Origin: W425 sp964503235 | GTDB lineage: Bacteria; Chloroflexota; Dehalococcoidia; Dehalococcoidales; RBG-16-60-22 | Length of the DNA: 64,000 nucleotides | Direction: 5' to 3' | Assembly: GCA_964503235.1 (NCBI GenBank) | Contig: CAZCZJ010000001.1 | Coordinates: forward strand, 5,883 to 69,882 | Part shown: piece by piece, positions 25,858-33,265 of the stretch | Position numbering within the stretch: position 1 is the stretch's first letter | Layout of the letters: each line of letters begins with the position of its first letter | The notes under the pieces: model-generated | Databases searched by the model: none | The model's input: only the letters and a program-made list of their open reading frames with translations | Told to the model about the DNA's origin: nothing | Translations under genes and position numbers: made by a program

Positions 25858-26041
25858 CCTCACCCCCTTTTTCCCCCTCTCCAACCCGGTTCTCTACTGA
25901 AATAATTATATTAGACTGGTCGTAGAGGGGGAGAGATTTTGAGTGGGGGCAAAGCCCCCTCTCTCTTACACTCCCCTTTCCAATCAATTATTACTTAGGC
26001 TTGCCTTGATGCTCAAGGCTGGAGAGGAGTCAGGGGAGAGG
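25858..26041. repeat. GC-rich multi-hairpin intergenic repeat
   Basis: This lies in the gap between divergent genes. It starts CCTCACCCCC and ends GGAGTCAGGGGAGAGG, which are roughly inverted. It has a central GGGGGC-AAA-GCCCCC hairpin (25945-25959) and a flanking arm pair of CCCCCTCTCC with GGGGGAGAG. The layout resembles the block at 16870-17050. A TATAAT at 26141-26146 may serve the ferredoxin gene, but I see no good -35 box. Confidence 0.6.
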
Positions 26042-26175
26042 CAAAGATATCAACAGGATACAGAAAGTATTTCTTACCGGTATTGATTCTCCCAATCCCT
26101 CACCGGACATAACCAGTAGAGATAGGTATGCCTACAATGCTATAATGACAGTATGAGCCTTCAGGAGGACTACCA

Positions 26176-26709
26176 ATGGCTAGAAAACTCACCGTCATTC
26201 CGGAGCAGTGTTCGGGATGCCGTATCTGCGAACTGGTATGCGCCATTAAGCATTTCGGGGTGAACAATCCTAAAAAATCGGCAATAAGAATTATCAATAC
26301 CTACCCTCACCCCGTGATGAGAATGCCCGTTGTCTGCAGCCAGTGCAAGGTGCCCGCCTGCGCCCAGGTATGCCCCACCGATTCCCTGCATCTGGTCGAC
26401 GGCATCGTTCAACTCGATAAGGAAAGCTGCATTTCCTGTTTTAAATGCGTGGAAGCCTGTCCCTTCGGGGCCATCTACGCTCATGAAGAATGCGACCTGC
26501 CCATTAAGTGCGACTTATGCGGCGGCGAACCCGAGTGTGTCATCAACTGCCCTCTCGGCGCCCTCAGGATGATACCGGAACACGCTCTCGGTGAGACTAA
26601 GAGGCTGAACAATGTCCTGAGCTATACCCAGATGAGAGAGATAGAGTTTTACGAGAAGGGCGAGAAGAAGACCATCCATTACGCCGAGATAGGGAAGGAA
26701 GAGCTATGA
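26176..26709 (+). CDS. Ferredoxin-like electron transfer protein with four 4Fe-4S motifs
   Basis: This 177-residue protein has four cysteine motifs: CSGCRICELVC (about 13-23), CSQCKVPACAQVCP (about 55-68), CISCFKCVEACP (about 86-97) and CDLCGGEPECVINCP (about 114-128). This is the pattern of HycB/DmsB-type electron-transfer subunits. Its ATGA overlap with the AOR gene means the two are translated together, so it is probably the electron acceptor of that enzyme. AGGAGG precedes the ATG. No signal peptide is present, so it acts in the cytoplasm. Confidence 0.88.
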   Translation: MARKLTVIPEQCSGCRICELVCAIKHFGVNNPKKSAIRIINTYPHPVMRMPVVCSQCKVPACAQVCPTDSLHLVDGIVQLDKESCISCFKCVEACPFGAIYAHEECDLPIKCDLCGGEPECVINCPLGALRMIPEHALGETKRLNNVLSYTQMREIEFYEKGEKKTIHYAEIGKEEL

Positions 26710-28535
26710 GCATCAAGAGCGGCTATTTCAAGAAATATCTGCAGGTTGACCTTACGCATAACAGCCTGGACCGCCGCGAGCTGTCGGACGCTTTCCTTGA
26801 GAGGTATATCGGCGGGCGTGGCTTCGGTGCCAAGCTTGTCTGGGATAACCTGAAAAAGCATAATTTTAAAATCAATCCCCTGGGTGAGGAAAACCTGGTG
26901 GTGATTGCCCCCGGGCCGCTGACCGGTGCTTACCTGCCCTCGTCCGGGAAGAACTCTTTCGTGGCGATTTCACCGGCAACCGGGCTTTATGGTGACTCTT
27001 CCATCGGTGGCGGTTTCGGCGTTGAGTTGCGGCAGTCGGGAATCGATGCTCTTTCTATAACCGGTAAAGCTCCGGAGCTATCTGTCCTGTATATAGATAA
27101 TAGCGAATCTTCCATAATTCCCATGCCCGACCTGAAGGGGAAAACTTGCCTGGAAACCGAGGGTATTATCCGGGAACGGCTGGAAACACAGACCGCCCAC
27201 ATCGCCACTATCGGACCGGCAGGGGAGAATTTAGTAAAGTTCGCCTGCGTTAATACCGACTGGGGTCGTAATGCTGGTCGCACCGGCTTCGGGGCTATTT
27301 TAGGCTCTAAAAACCTTAAAGCAATTGTCGTCCGAGGGCACCATGATATCCCGGTATATGATATCCGGGGACTGACTGCCGAAGCTAACAAGGCTTTTAA
27401 ATACCTGAAAGAGCACAAGTTTTACAAACTATGGCAGCAGCAGGGACTGATGAACGTTATCGAGTACGCCAACGAAAAGGGCATTCTACCGACGTATAAC
27501 TTCAAGGACAGCGTTTTCGCCAGGCATGAACAGATAAATGGGGAGACAATGCTTTCCGACTACAAGATAGGCGACGCCGCCTGTTTTTCCTGTGCCATGG
27601 GCTGCGCCAATATCTGCCTGGTGAAAAACGGCAAGTACACGGGCACCGTAATTGAAGGCCCCGAATACGAATCCTGCGCCATGCTCGGGTCGAATGTGGG
27701 TATCGATGATTTCGCGGCGATACTGGCGGGAAACCAGCTTTGCGATGAACTCGGTATGGATACTATTTCAACCGGTAACCTCATCGGGGCTATCATCGAA
27801 GGATATGAAAATGGGATTATTTCTCTAACTGACCTCGACGGAAAGGATATCACCTGGGGAGACGATGACGCGGTACTCGAGTTGATTAAAAAGATAGCTC
27901 ACCGCGAGGGCATCGGTGATATCCTTGCCGACGGACCGCGCCGTATCATCGAGAAATGGCCTGAAATGGACGATATCATCCTTCAGGTAAAGGGACTGGA
28001 GCAGTCGGCCTACGACAGCCGCGCCGGCAGTTCCATGGCGCTGGCCTACGCTACGTCGGACATCGGAGCCCATCATACCAGGGCGTGGACTATCGCCCGC
28101 GAAATGGAAGAGGGTCAAAACTGGTCAGACGAAGATAGAGTCGAGACCGTAATATACCACCAGACGCTACGTCCCCTATTCGATATGCTGGGCGTTTGCC
28201 GTCTGCCCTGGATAGAGCTGGGATTGAATGAGAAACACTACGAATATTTTTACCAGCACATCACGGGTAATCAGCTCACCCTGGAACAGCTGCTTAAACT
28301 GTCGAAAGACATTTATGACCTTACCCGCCAGATAAACGTGCGTCTCGGCGTCAGCCGCAAAGACGATACCTTACCGCATAAAGTCCATGCCAGCCCGGCG
28401 TTAACCGGACCAAATGCCGGCAAAGTGGTGGATAAAGAGCATTTTCAGGAACTGCTCTCGCTGTATTACCGGAAACGCGGCTGGGACGAAGACGGCCTAC
28501 CGCCCGATACGACAGAGAGCAAATTTGACGACTGA
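26706..28535 (+). CDS. Aldehyde ferredoxin oxidoreductase (tungsten/molybdopterin type)
   Basis: This 609-residue AOR family enzyme would oxidise an aldehyde to the acid, or run in reverse, with a tungsten or molybdenum bis-pterin cofactor. The N-terminal domain begins with KYLQVDLTHNSLDRREL and RYIGGRGFGAKL (about 36-47). The 4Fe-4S ligands are CFSCAMGCANIC (about 295-306) and a late cysteine in LGVCRLPW (about 498). Length is as expected for the family. It overlaps its ferredoxin gene by 4 bp, so aldehyde oxidation probably feeds that ferredoxin. It ends 2 bp before the stop of the convergent msrA gene. Aldehyde specificity cannot be deduced. Confidence 0.9.
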   Translation: MSIKSGYFKKYLQVDLTHNSLDRRELSDAFLERYIGGRGFGAKLVWDNLKKHNFKINPLGEENLVVIAPGPLTGAYLPSSGKNSFVAISPATGLYGDSSIGGGFGVELRQSGIDALSITGKAPELSVLYIDNSESSIIPMPDLKGKTCLETEGIIRERLETQTAHIATIGPAGENLVKFACVNTDWGRNAGRTGFGAILGSKNLKAIVVRGHHDIPVYDIRGLTAEANKAFKYLKEHKFYKLWQQQGLMNVIEYANEKGILPTYNFKDSVFARHEQINGETMLSDYKIGDAACFSCAMGCANICLVKNGKYTGTVIEGPEYESCAMLGSNVGIDDFAAILAGNQLCDELGMDTISTGNLIGAIIEGYENGIISLTDLDGKDITWGDDDAVLELIKKIAHREGIGDILADGPRRIIEKWPEMDDIILQVKGLEQSAYDSRAGSSMALAYATSDIGAHHTRAWTIAREMEEGQNWSDEDRVETVIYHQTLRPLFDMLGVCRLPWIELGLNEKHYEYFYQHITGNQLTLEQLLKLSKDIYDLTRQINVRLGVSRKDDTLPHKVHASPALTGPNAGKVVDKEHFQELLSLYYRKRGWDEDGLPPDTTESKFDD

Positions 28536-28537
28536 TA

Positions 28538-29335
28538 TCAGGAAGCCGTTGATACGGGGCAGGCAGGTATTATTCCCCGCCGCTCTGCAATTTGTTTGAT
28601 GATTTCCTCACCTTCAGGAGATAATCCCAGTAATCCCAGTTCTTCCTGCAGAACTTCAGGTGTCCCGAAACCGCCAGCGTACCCGTTGGCACGGGCTACC
28701 GCTGTAGACAGGGTGAAATCGTTAATATCAGGGTATTTCGCCTCGAACTCGGCTTCCAGTCGCGGTATTCCCCGCAGGTAGTACTTCTGATGATAGTCTT
28801 CGGCCGGATAGAATATTCCCGCGGGGACAATCTCGGTGAATATCTGCCCGTTCATACTTGCCTGCAGATTATCTCTGGATTCCTCGGCCAGCGCCTTCTG
28901 CTCATCATTATGATAGAAGATAACAGACTTGTACTGGTCCGACCACGGCATAGTCGTAGGAGTATGACTGTACCAGAATACATCCAGAAGGTCGCGATAA
29001 GAAATCACCGACGGGTCATATACGATTTCAATCGTTTCACTGTGATTGCCGAGACTGTGATACGTGGGATTTTCTTTGTCACCGCCCGCATAGCCGACGC
29101 GCGTGCTGATGACACCCTGGAGACTCCCGAACCGGGAGTCGGGACCCCAGAATCAACCCAATGCAAATGTAGCCGTCTCAGTGACTGACGGTCTGTTTGT
29201 ATCTAACGTTGGTTTTAATTTATCCATACCCATGACACTCAACTCCTCGCTTGTGCAGTTAGTTAAAATAGTAGCTGTGACAATTAACAACATTAATAGA
29301 GCGATAATTATAATCGAAAACCTGGTACTCTTCAT
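28538..29335 (-). CDS. msrA: Peptide methionine sulfoxide reductase A, predicted selenoprotein with N-terminal export signal
   Basis: Read through the TGA at 29153-29155, this frame gives a 265-residue MsrA. The TGA stands exactly where MsrA has its catalytic cysteine: TATFALG-(TGA)-FWGPDSRFGS matches the GCFWG motif. The rest is intact, with GYAGGDKENPTYHSLGNHSE, PTTMPWSDQYKS and a late cysteine (PACPVS). A perfect 8-bp hairpin begins 12 nt after the TGA, as expected for a bacterial SECIS, so selenocysteine is more likely than a pseudogene. The first 25 residues are strongly hydrophobic, then TNCTSEEL, so the enzyme is probably membrane-anchored or exported. It would repair methionine-S-sulfoxide. 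It is last in an operon with a ferredoxin and an FmdB-type protein. Confidence 0.85.
29122..29140 (-). promoter_or_regulatory. SECIS-like hairpin inside msrA
   Basis: On the coding strand GACTCCCG and CGGGAGTC pair perfectly over 8 bp around a GTT loop. The stem starts 12 nt after the TGA and the loop lies 20 nt after it, in the range known for bacterial SECIS elements, whose loops carry a G and U read by SelB. A lower stem (CTGG with CCAG) may extend it. Confidence 0.72.
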
Positions 29336-29363
29336 TTAATAACTACCTTTCGATTGATATATC

Positions 29364-29597
29364 CTAAAGGCTGACAATCTCTATCGCTTTCACTGGACAG
29401 GCTCTTACGCAATCTCCGCATGCCCGGCAATAAGATGGTTCCGTCATGGGCACGAAATACGGCTCTTCCTGTTTGAGCAGTTTAGAAGGGCAGACCTGTG
29501 CCGCCGCACAAACACCATCGTCACACTCACTCGGGGTACACTTGGTGTAATCCAGCAGCGCCGTTTTCCTCGTCATCTGTACCATCTTTAATCCCAT
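29364..29597 (-). CDS. Small 4Fe-4S ferredoxin
   Basis: This 77-residue protein has one complete ferredoxin motif near the C-terminus (CRACGDCVRACPVKAIEI, about 58-75). The first half has an unusual cysteine set (CTPSECDDGVCAAAQVCP, about 20-37), which could form a second cluster with wider spacing. It lies 28 bp upstream of msrA and downstream of the FmdB-type gene, all on the minus strand, so the three probably form one operon. It might deliver electrons to a redox partner of MsrA, which is inference. Starts at in-frame ATGs 12 or 21 bp further in are also possible. Confidence 0.78.
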   Translation of the reverse strand: MGLKMVQMTRKTALLDYTKCTPSECDDGVCAAAQVCPSKLLKQEEPYFVPMTEPSYCRACGDCVRACPVKAIEIVSL

Positions 29598-29612
29598 CCT
29601 GTCACGACTACT

Positions 29613-29627
29613 AAAGCCAACGGCTTT
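29613..29627 (-). promoter_or_regulatory. SECIS-like hairpin after the FmdB-type gene's UGA
   Basis: On the coding strand AAAGCC and GGCTTT pair over 6 bp around GTT. The loop lies 21 nt after the TGA at 29643-29645, against 20 nt for the msrA hairpin, and both loops are GTT. It is shorter and weaker than the msrA hairpin, and a short stem like this may occur by chance or act as a weak terminator. Confidence 0.35.
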
Positions 29628-29642
29628 TTAACATCCGGATCC

Positions 29643-29825
29643 TCAGGTAGGAAATGAAAGGTTCCCTTTTGTCGAGGAGCCCTTGGTAAAACCTTTGGAT
29701 ATTCTCCTCTTAGGCCCCTTTTCACCACACATAGGGCAGGTAACCTTATTATCGTTCTCAAATAGTCCCCGGAATGATTCAAACTCTTCACCACATTTAC
29801 GGCACTCGTATTCATATATTGGCAT
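29643..29825 (-). CDS. FmdB-family zinc-ribbon protein, possibly read through UGA
   Basis: This 60-residue protein opens MPIYEYECRKCGEEFE and has the second pair CPMCGEKG near residue 31, the CxxC...CxxC zinc ribbon of the FmdB/CxxC_CxxC_SSSS family, followed by the usual Ser/Gly-rich tail. It stops at TGA, but the frame runs on for Gly-Ser-Gly-Cys and then TAA at 29628. Family members often end in Gly/Cys-rich tails, so reading the TGA as selenocysteine would give a U-GSGC end. A GTT-loop hairpin follows at the right distance. The function of the family is unclear; a regulatory role has been proposed. It is the first gene of the msrA operon. Confidence 0.75.
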   Translation of the reverse strand: MPIYEYECRKCGEEFESFRGLFENDNKVTCPMCGEKGPKRRISKGFTKGSSTKGNLSFPT

Positions 29826-29890
29826 ATTTATGCTCCCTCACCGTTCCAGTAATACTAGCTACAGTCTAATACAAACCGAGTCTGCAGTAT

Positions 29891-29941
29891 GTGATTTTTG
29901 TCTCTATCACAAGTTGACAGCAAAGCTTGGTATCCTATATC
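29891..29941 (+). promoter_or_regulatory. Promoter with adjacent palindromic operator candidate, upstream of the FAD oxidoreductase
   Basis: TTGACA (29914-29919) is followed after 16 bp by TATATC (29936-29941). Directly upstream is GTGAT-N10-ATCAC (29891-29910), an inverted repeat placed where an activator or repressor would bind. It lies between the divergent FmdB-type and FAD oxidoreductase genes, so it could control both. Confidence 0.42.
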
Positions 29942-30000
29942 CTTTTGACTGTAAAGACATTCTCTCCCAAAAGATTGTTTCTTCTCAGGAGGTCAAGCTA

Positions 30001-31416
30001 ATGAAATCAATTACCGAACCCGCCCGAGAAACGAAGGTGGTCCGTGAAGCCGACATTGTGGTCGTTGGCGGGGGGCCCGGTGGTATCGGCGCCGCCGTAT
30101 CCGCTGCCCGTAACGGGGCCGACACGGTTCTTATCGAAAGATACGGCTACCTGGGGGGCATGGGCACCGGCGGACTGGTTACCATTATCCCGCTGCTGAC
30201 CGATTACACGGGTAAACAGCAGATTATCGGGCTTACTCAGGAATGGATTGACCGTCTTATCGCCCATAATGCCGTCGATTATCCCAAGAAAGAGCACTGG
30301 GGCTCCATGGATAAAGAAATCGTCAGGTATTACTTCCAGCGTAGCTTCTTCATGACGCGGTTGGACAGAGTAAGTTATGCCGCTATCATTGATGCCGAGA
30401 TATCCAAGTTCATCCTGAACGAGATGGTGGAAGAAGCTGGAGTTAAAACCTACTGCCATGCCTGGGGCACCGAGCCTATTATGGAGGGCAATCACTGCAA
30501 GGGCGTTATCATCGAGAGCAAATCAGGCCGACAGGCCATACTCGGCAAGGTTATTATCGATTCCACCGGCGACGGCGACCTCCTGCCCTACGCTGGTATT
30601 GAGTTCGAAGACAACATCCCCCCGAACTTCCGCATCGCCAACCTGGCCCTGGTTTTCTGGGTAGATGGTGTTGACCTTCACAAGGTAAATGAGTTCCGTC
30701 AGAAAAATCCCAAGGAATTCATGGAATTATCCCGTAAAGCCATGGAAGGCGGCGGTCAAGGTAACTTCTTCGCCAGTAACCTCCCCGACCAGGACGCCGT
30801 TGTCTGGTTCCATAACCGTTACTCCAACAAAAGCCAGGTGGATGTCGAAGAACTGACACGCGTCGAGTTCACCGGCCGTAAAGTGGCTGTAAAGACCCTG
30901 GAATTCTTTAAAAAGAACATGCCGGGTTTTGAAAAGAGCTTCCTCGTCCTTACCGCGCCGCAGCTCGGTACCCGCGCCAGTCGCCGCATGATTGGAGAGT
31001 ACCAGCTTACTCAGAAAGACCTGGCCGATAACCAGCCGTTCGAAGACACCATCGCCATCTTCCCGGACCTCGACCGCGGGCAGGAATCCCTGGACCATCC
31101 CAACATGTACATTCCTTACCGCTCCCTGCTGCCGAAGAACATAGATAACATGTTCGTTGCCTGCCGCGCTTTCTCCTCCGATGAGCATGTCCAGGAGTGG
31201 TTCAACCTTATCCCGCACTGCATAGCCTTCGGCGAAGCTGCCGGCACGGCATCGGCGATGGCGCTCCGGGCCGGCGTCGGCATCAAGAACGTGGATATGA
31301 AAGCCCTGCAGAAGCAGCTTGCCAACCAGGGCGTCCCGCTTCCTGACGTTTCAAAAAAGGTAGACTATAAATACACCGGTCCGGCGTTGAGCACGCCTCC
31401 TTTCGGTCAACACTAG
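30001..31416 (+). CDS. FAD-dependent oxidoreductase, first of a tandem pair
   Basis: This 471-residue flavoprotein belongs to the FAD_oxidored family. The dinucleotide-binding motif is VVVGGGPGGIGAAVSAARNG (about 17-36), followed by the ERYGYLGGMGTGGLV segment (about 42-56) that contacts FAD. The frame is open upstream to 29683, but AGGAGGT before the ATG at 30001 fixes the start. No redox-active cysteine pair or extra Fe-S motif is visible. The next gene encodes a clear paralogue (they share, for example, ESKSGRQAILGKVIID). Such proteins occur in numbers in Chloroflexota and may oxidise or reduce unsaturated or hydroxylated organic substrates. Substrate unknown. Confidence 0.82.
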   Translation: MKSITEPARETKVVREADIVVVGGGPGGIGAAVSAARNGADTVLIERYGYLGGMGTGGLVTIIPLLTDYTGKQQIIGLTQEWIDRLIAHNAVDYPKKEHWGSMDKEIVRYYFQRSFFMTRLDRVSYAAIIDAEISKFILNEMVEEAGVKTYCHAWGTEPIMEGNHCKGVIIESKSGRQAILGKVIIDSTGDGDLLPYAGIEFEDNIPPNFRIANLALVFWVDGVDLHKVNEFRQKNPKEFMELSRKAMEGGGQGNFFASNLPDQDAVVWFHNRYSNKSQVDVEELTRVEFTGRKVAVKTLEFFKKNMPGFEKSFLVLTAPQLGTRASRRMIGEYQLTQKDLADNQPFEDTIAIFPDLDRGQESLDHPNMYIPYRSLLPKNIDNMFVACRAFSSDEHVQEWFNLIPHCIAFGEAAGTASAMALRAGVGIKNVDMKALQKQLANQGVPLPDVSKKVDYKYTGPALSTPPFGQH

Positions 31417-31461
31417 ACGGCGGAGCCAAGGGGAGTGAATTAGATAATACAACGGAACTCA

Positions 31462-31484
31462 GGGGGTAGTAAACAGCTACCCCC
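31462..31484 (+). terminator. Hairpin between the tandem FAD oxidoreductase genes
   Basis: GGGGGTAG (31462-31469) pairs perfectly over 8 bp with CTACCCCC (31477-31484) around a 7-nt loop. Only two Ts follow, so it may be a weak terminator, attenuator or mRNA-stabilising hairpin rather than a full stop. The second gene's AGGTC-type ribosome site follows. Confidence 0.5.
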
Positions 31485-31504
31485 TTAAAATTCGGAGGTC
31501 TTGT

Positions 31505-32911
31505 ATGGTGAATAAACCCTCAACACGAACCGTCACCGAACCGGCGAGAGAGATAGAAGTACTCCGGGAAGCTGATGTCGTGGTCGTAGGCGGCGGTCCG
31601 GGTGGTATCGGCTCAGCGATTGCTGCCGCCCGCAGCGGTGCCAGAACAATACTCATCGAGAGATACGGTCATCTCGGCGGCATGGCCACCGGGGGACTGG
31701 TTAATATTATCCCCAACCTGAGTGACATCAGTGGTAAACAGCATGTTTTCGGACTTAATCAGGAATTGCTGGACCGGCTGGACCGGCGGGGAGGAGCTTC
31801 TTACCCCGACAAGAAAGACTGGGGTACTACCGACAGGAAAGTCGTCGACTATTATCTCGATGCCAATCTCGGCTGGTTTTACGTCCGTCAGGACCATAAT
31901 ATCGACCAGCAACGGGTGCTCTATTCCGCCGTCGTCGACCCCGAGATACTCAAGGATGAATTTAACGACATGGTTCATGAAGCCGGCGTCGATTTACTGC
32001 TTCATTCCTGGGGCACCCGACCGATTATGGACAGAGACACGGCTAAAGGCGTTTTCTTCGAGAGTAAATCGGGTCGGCAGGCCATCCTGGGCAAAGTCAT
32101 CATCGATGCCACCGGAGACGGCGATATTTTCGTGGCGGCCGGCGCCGAGTTCGATAATGAATGTGATAATTCACGCCGTACCGCCTGGCTCGCTTTTATA
32201 TGGTGGATGGCAAACGTCGATTTAAAGAAATACGATGAGTTTAAGGCTTCACAACCGGATAAGTACAAGGAATTAATGCAGGAACTTGGTAAACTCGGCG
32301 GTTACCCCATGTTCTTCAAGGGCGTCCTGAAAAACCAGGAAGGCGTCGTCTGGTACCACTGCATGCAGCGTCAACCTGAGCGCAGTGATGCCATGGACGT
32401 GGTAGAGTTGACGCGAATCGACATCAGAGCCAGAAAGCGTGCCCTGATTACTTACGAATTCATGAAGAAATTTGTCCCCGGTTTTGAAAAGTGCTTCATC
32501 ATGCAGACCGCCCCACAGCTTGGTACCCAGGGAGGTCGGCGTATCATCGGCGAATATACGGTAACCGAAAAAGACCTGGAGACCGACGAGATATTCATAG
32601 ATACGATAGCGATACTGGCCAACAACGATTACCACGAGATATCCGCCAAACACCCGACCCTCTGTATTCCCTACCGCTGCCTCGTACCCAGGCGTATGGA
32701 CGGACTGCTGGTAGCCGGGCGGGCGTTCTCATCGGCGGATACCATTAACGAATCATTCAATATCATCCCCCATTGTATAGCTTACGGACAGGCGGCCGGT
32801 ACCGCCGCGGCCATAGCTGTCAAAGAAGGCATTCAACCGAGGCATGTAGATTACAAAGCCCTGCGACAGAACCTCGTCAAACAGGGAGTGAATTTACCGG
32901 ATATCAAATAG
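31505..32911 (+). CDS. FAD-dependent oxidoreductase, second of a tandem pair
   Basis: This 468-residue paralogue of the preceding protein has the same layout: VVVGGGPGGIGSAIAAARSG (about 26-45), ERYGHLGGMATGGLV (about 51-65), and TAPQLGTQGGRRIIGEY near 340. The pair clearly arose by duplication, but the DNA sequences have drifted apart and show no identical tract. The pair may act on related substrates or as a heterodimer. It ends before a gap containing two G-rich runs and the terminator of the convergent IorB operon. Confidence 0.82.
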   Translation: MVNKPSTRTVTEPAREIEVLREADVVVVGGGPGGIGSAIAAARSGARTILIERYGHLGGMATGGLVNIIPNLSDISGKQHVFGLNQELLDRLDRRGGASYPDKKDWGTTDRKVVDYYLDANLGWFYVRQDHNIDQQRVLYSAVVDPEILKDEFNDMVHEAGVDLLLHSWGTRPIMDRDTAKGVFFESKSGRQAILGKVIIDATGDGDIFVAAGAEFDNECDNSRRTAWLAFIWWMANVDLKKYDEFKASQPDKYKELMQELGKLGGYPMFFKGVLKNQEGVVWYHCMQRQPERSDAMDVVELTRIDIRARKRALITYEFMKKFVPGFEKCFIMQTAPQLGTQGGRRIIGEYTVTEKDLETDEIFIDTIAILANNDYHEISAKHPTLCIPYRCLVPRRMDGLLVAGRAFSSADTINESFNIIPHCIAYGQAAGTAAAIAVKEGIQPRHVDYKALRQNLVKQGVNLPDIK

Positions 32912-33131
32912 AAATTACTAAAAGAAAGTAGAGGCGGTCTTACCACCCCCTTACCCATCCCAATTTAAAGATATCTATTCCCACCCGGCCATCCTCGCGG
33001 CATCAGACCATTTGCCCCATAAATATGCACCTCCCCACCACAAGTTTTCGGGAACACTATTACTTCTAATAGTCCTCCTTATTATCGGACTAGGCAGTGA
33101 GATACTTGTTACGGATGATATATGAAAGCCC

Positions 33132-33183
33132 GGGGGTGGGCCTGGGTGGGAAAGAAAATCCGGGATGGGTGGGAGTGGAGGGG
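33132..33183 (+). other. Two consecutive G-quadruplex motifs
   Basis: 33132-33150 reads GGGGG-T-GGG-CCT-GGG-T-GGG, and 33162-33183 contains GGG-AT-GGG-T-GGG-AGTGGA-GGGG. Both fit the G3+ N1-7 rule. They lie in the 354-bp gap between the convergent FAD oxidoreductase and IorB genes; nothing else is evident upstream of them in the gap. Confidence 0.65.
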
Positions 33184-33211
33184 TAAAAGTGTAGGGAGGG
33201 GCAGAAAAAGA

Positions 33212-33245
33212 AAGTCCGGCTAAGAGCTAACATCCCGCCGGACTT
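33212..33245 (-). terminator. Intrinsic terminator of the IorA-IorB operon
   Basis: AAGTCCGGC (33212-33220) pairs perfectly with GCCGGACTT (33237-33245) around a 16-nt loop. On the minus strand a T-rich run (TCTTTTTCT) follows, so it ends transcription coming from the IorB gene. Confidence 0.8.
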
Positions 33246-33265
33246 AATAAACAAATTTCAAAAGA

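Noticed and set aside
26141..26146. TATAAT as a promoter for the ferredoxin-AOR operon
   Set aside because: No acceptable -35 hexamer lies 16-18 bp upstream, so I mention it only as a possibility.
29153..29155. msrA as a pseudogene broken by a stop codon
   Set aside because: The stop is TGA, falls exactly on the catalytic Cys codon, the frame is otherwise intact, and a SECIS-like hairpin follows at the right distance.
29588..29815. A second frame overlapping the FmdB-type gene
   Set aside because: The zinc-ribbon frame has clear family motifs; the other frame has none.
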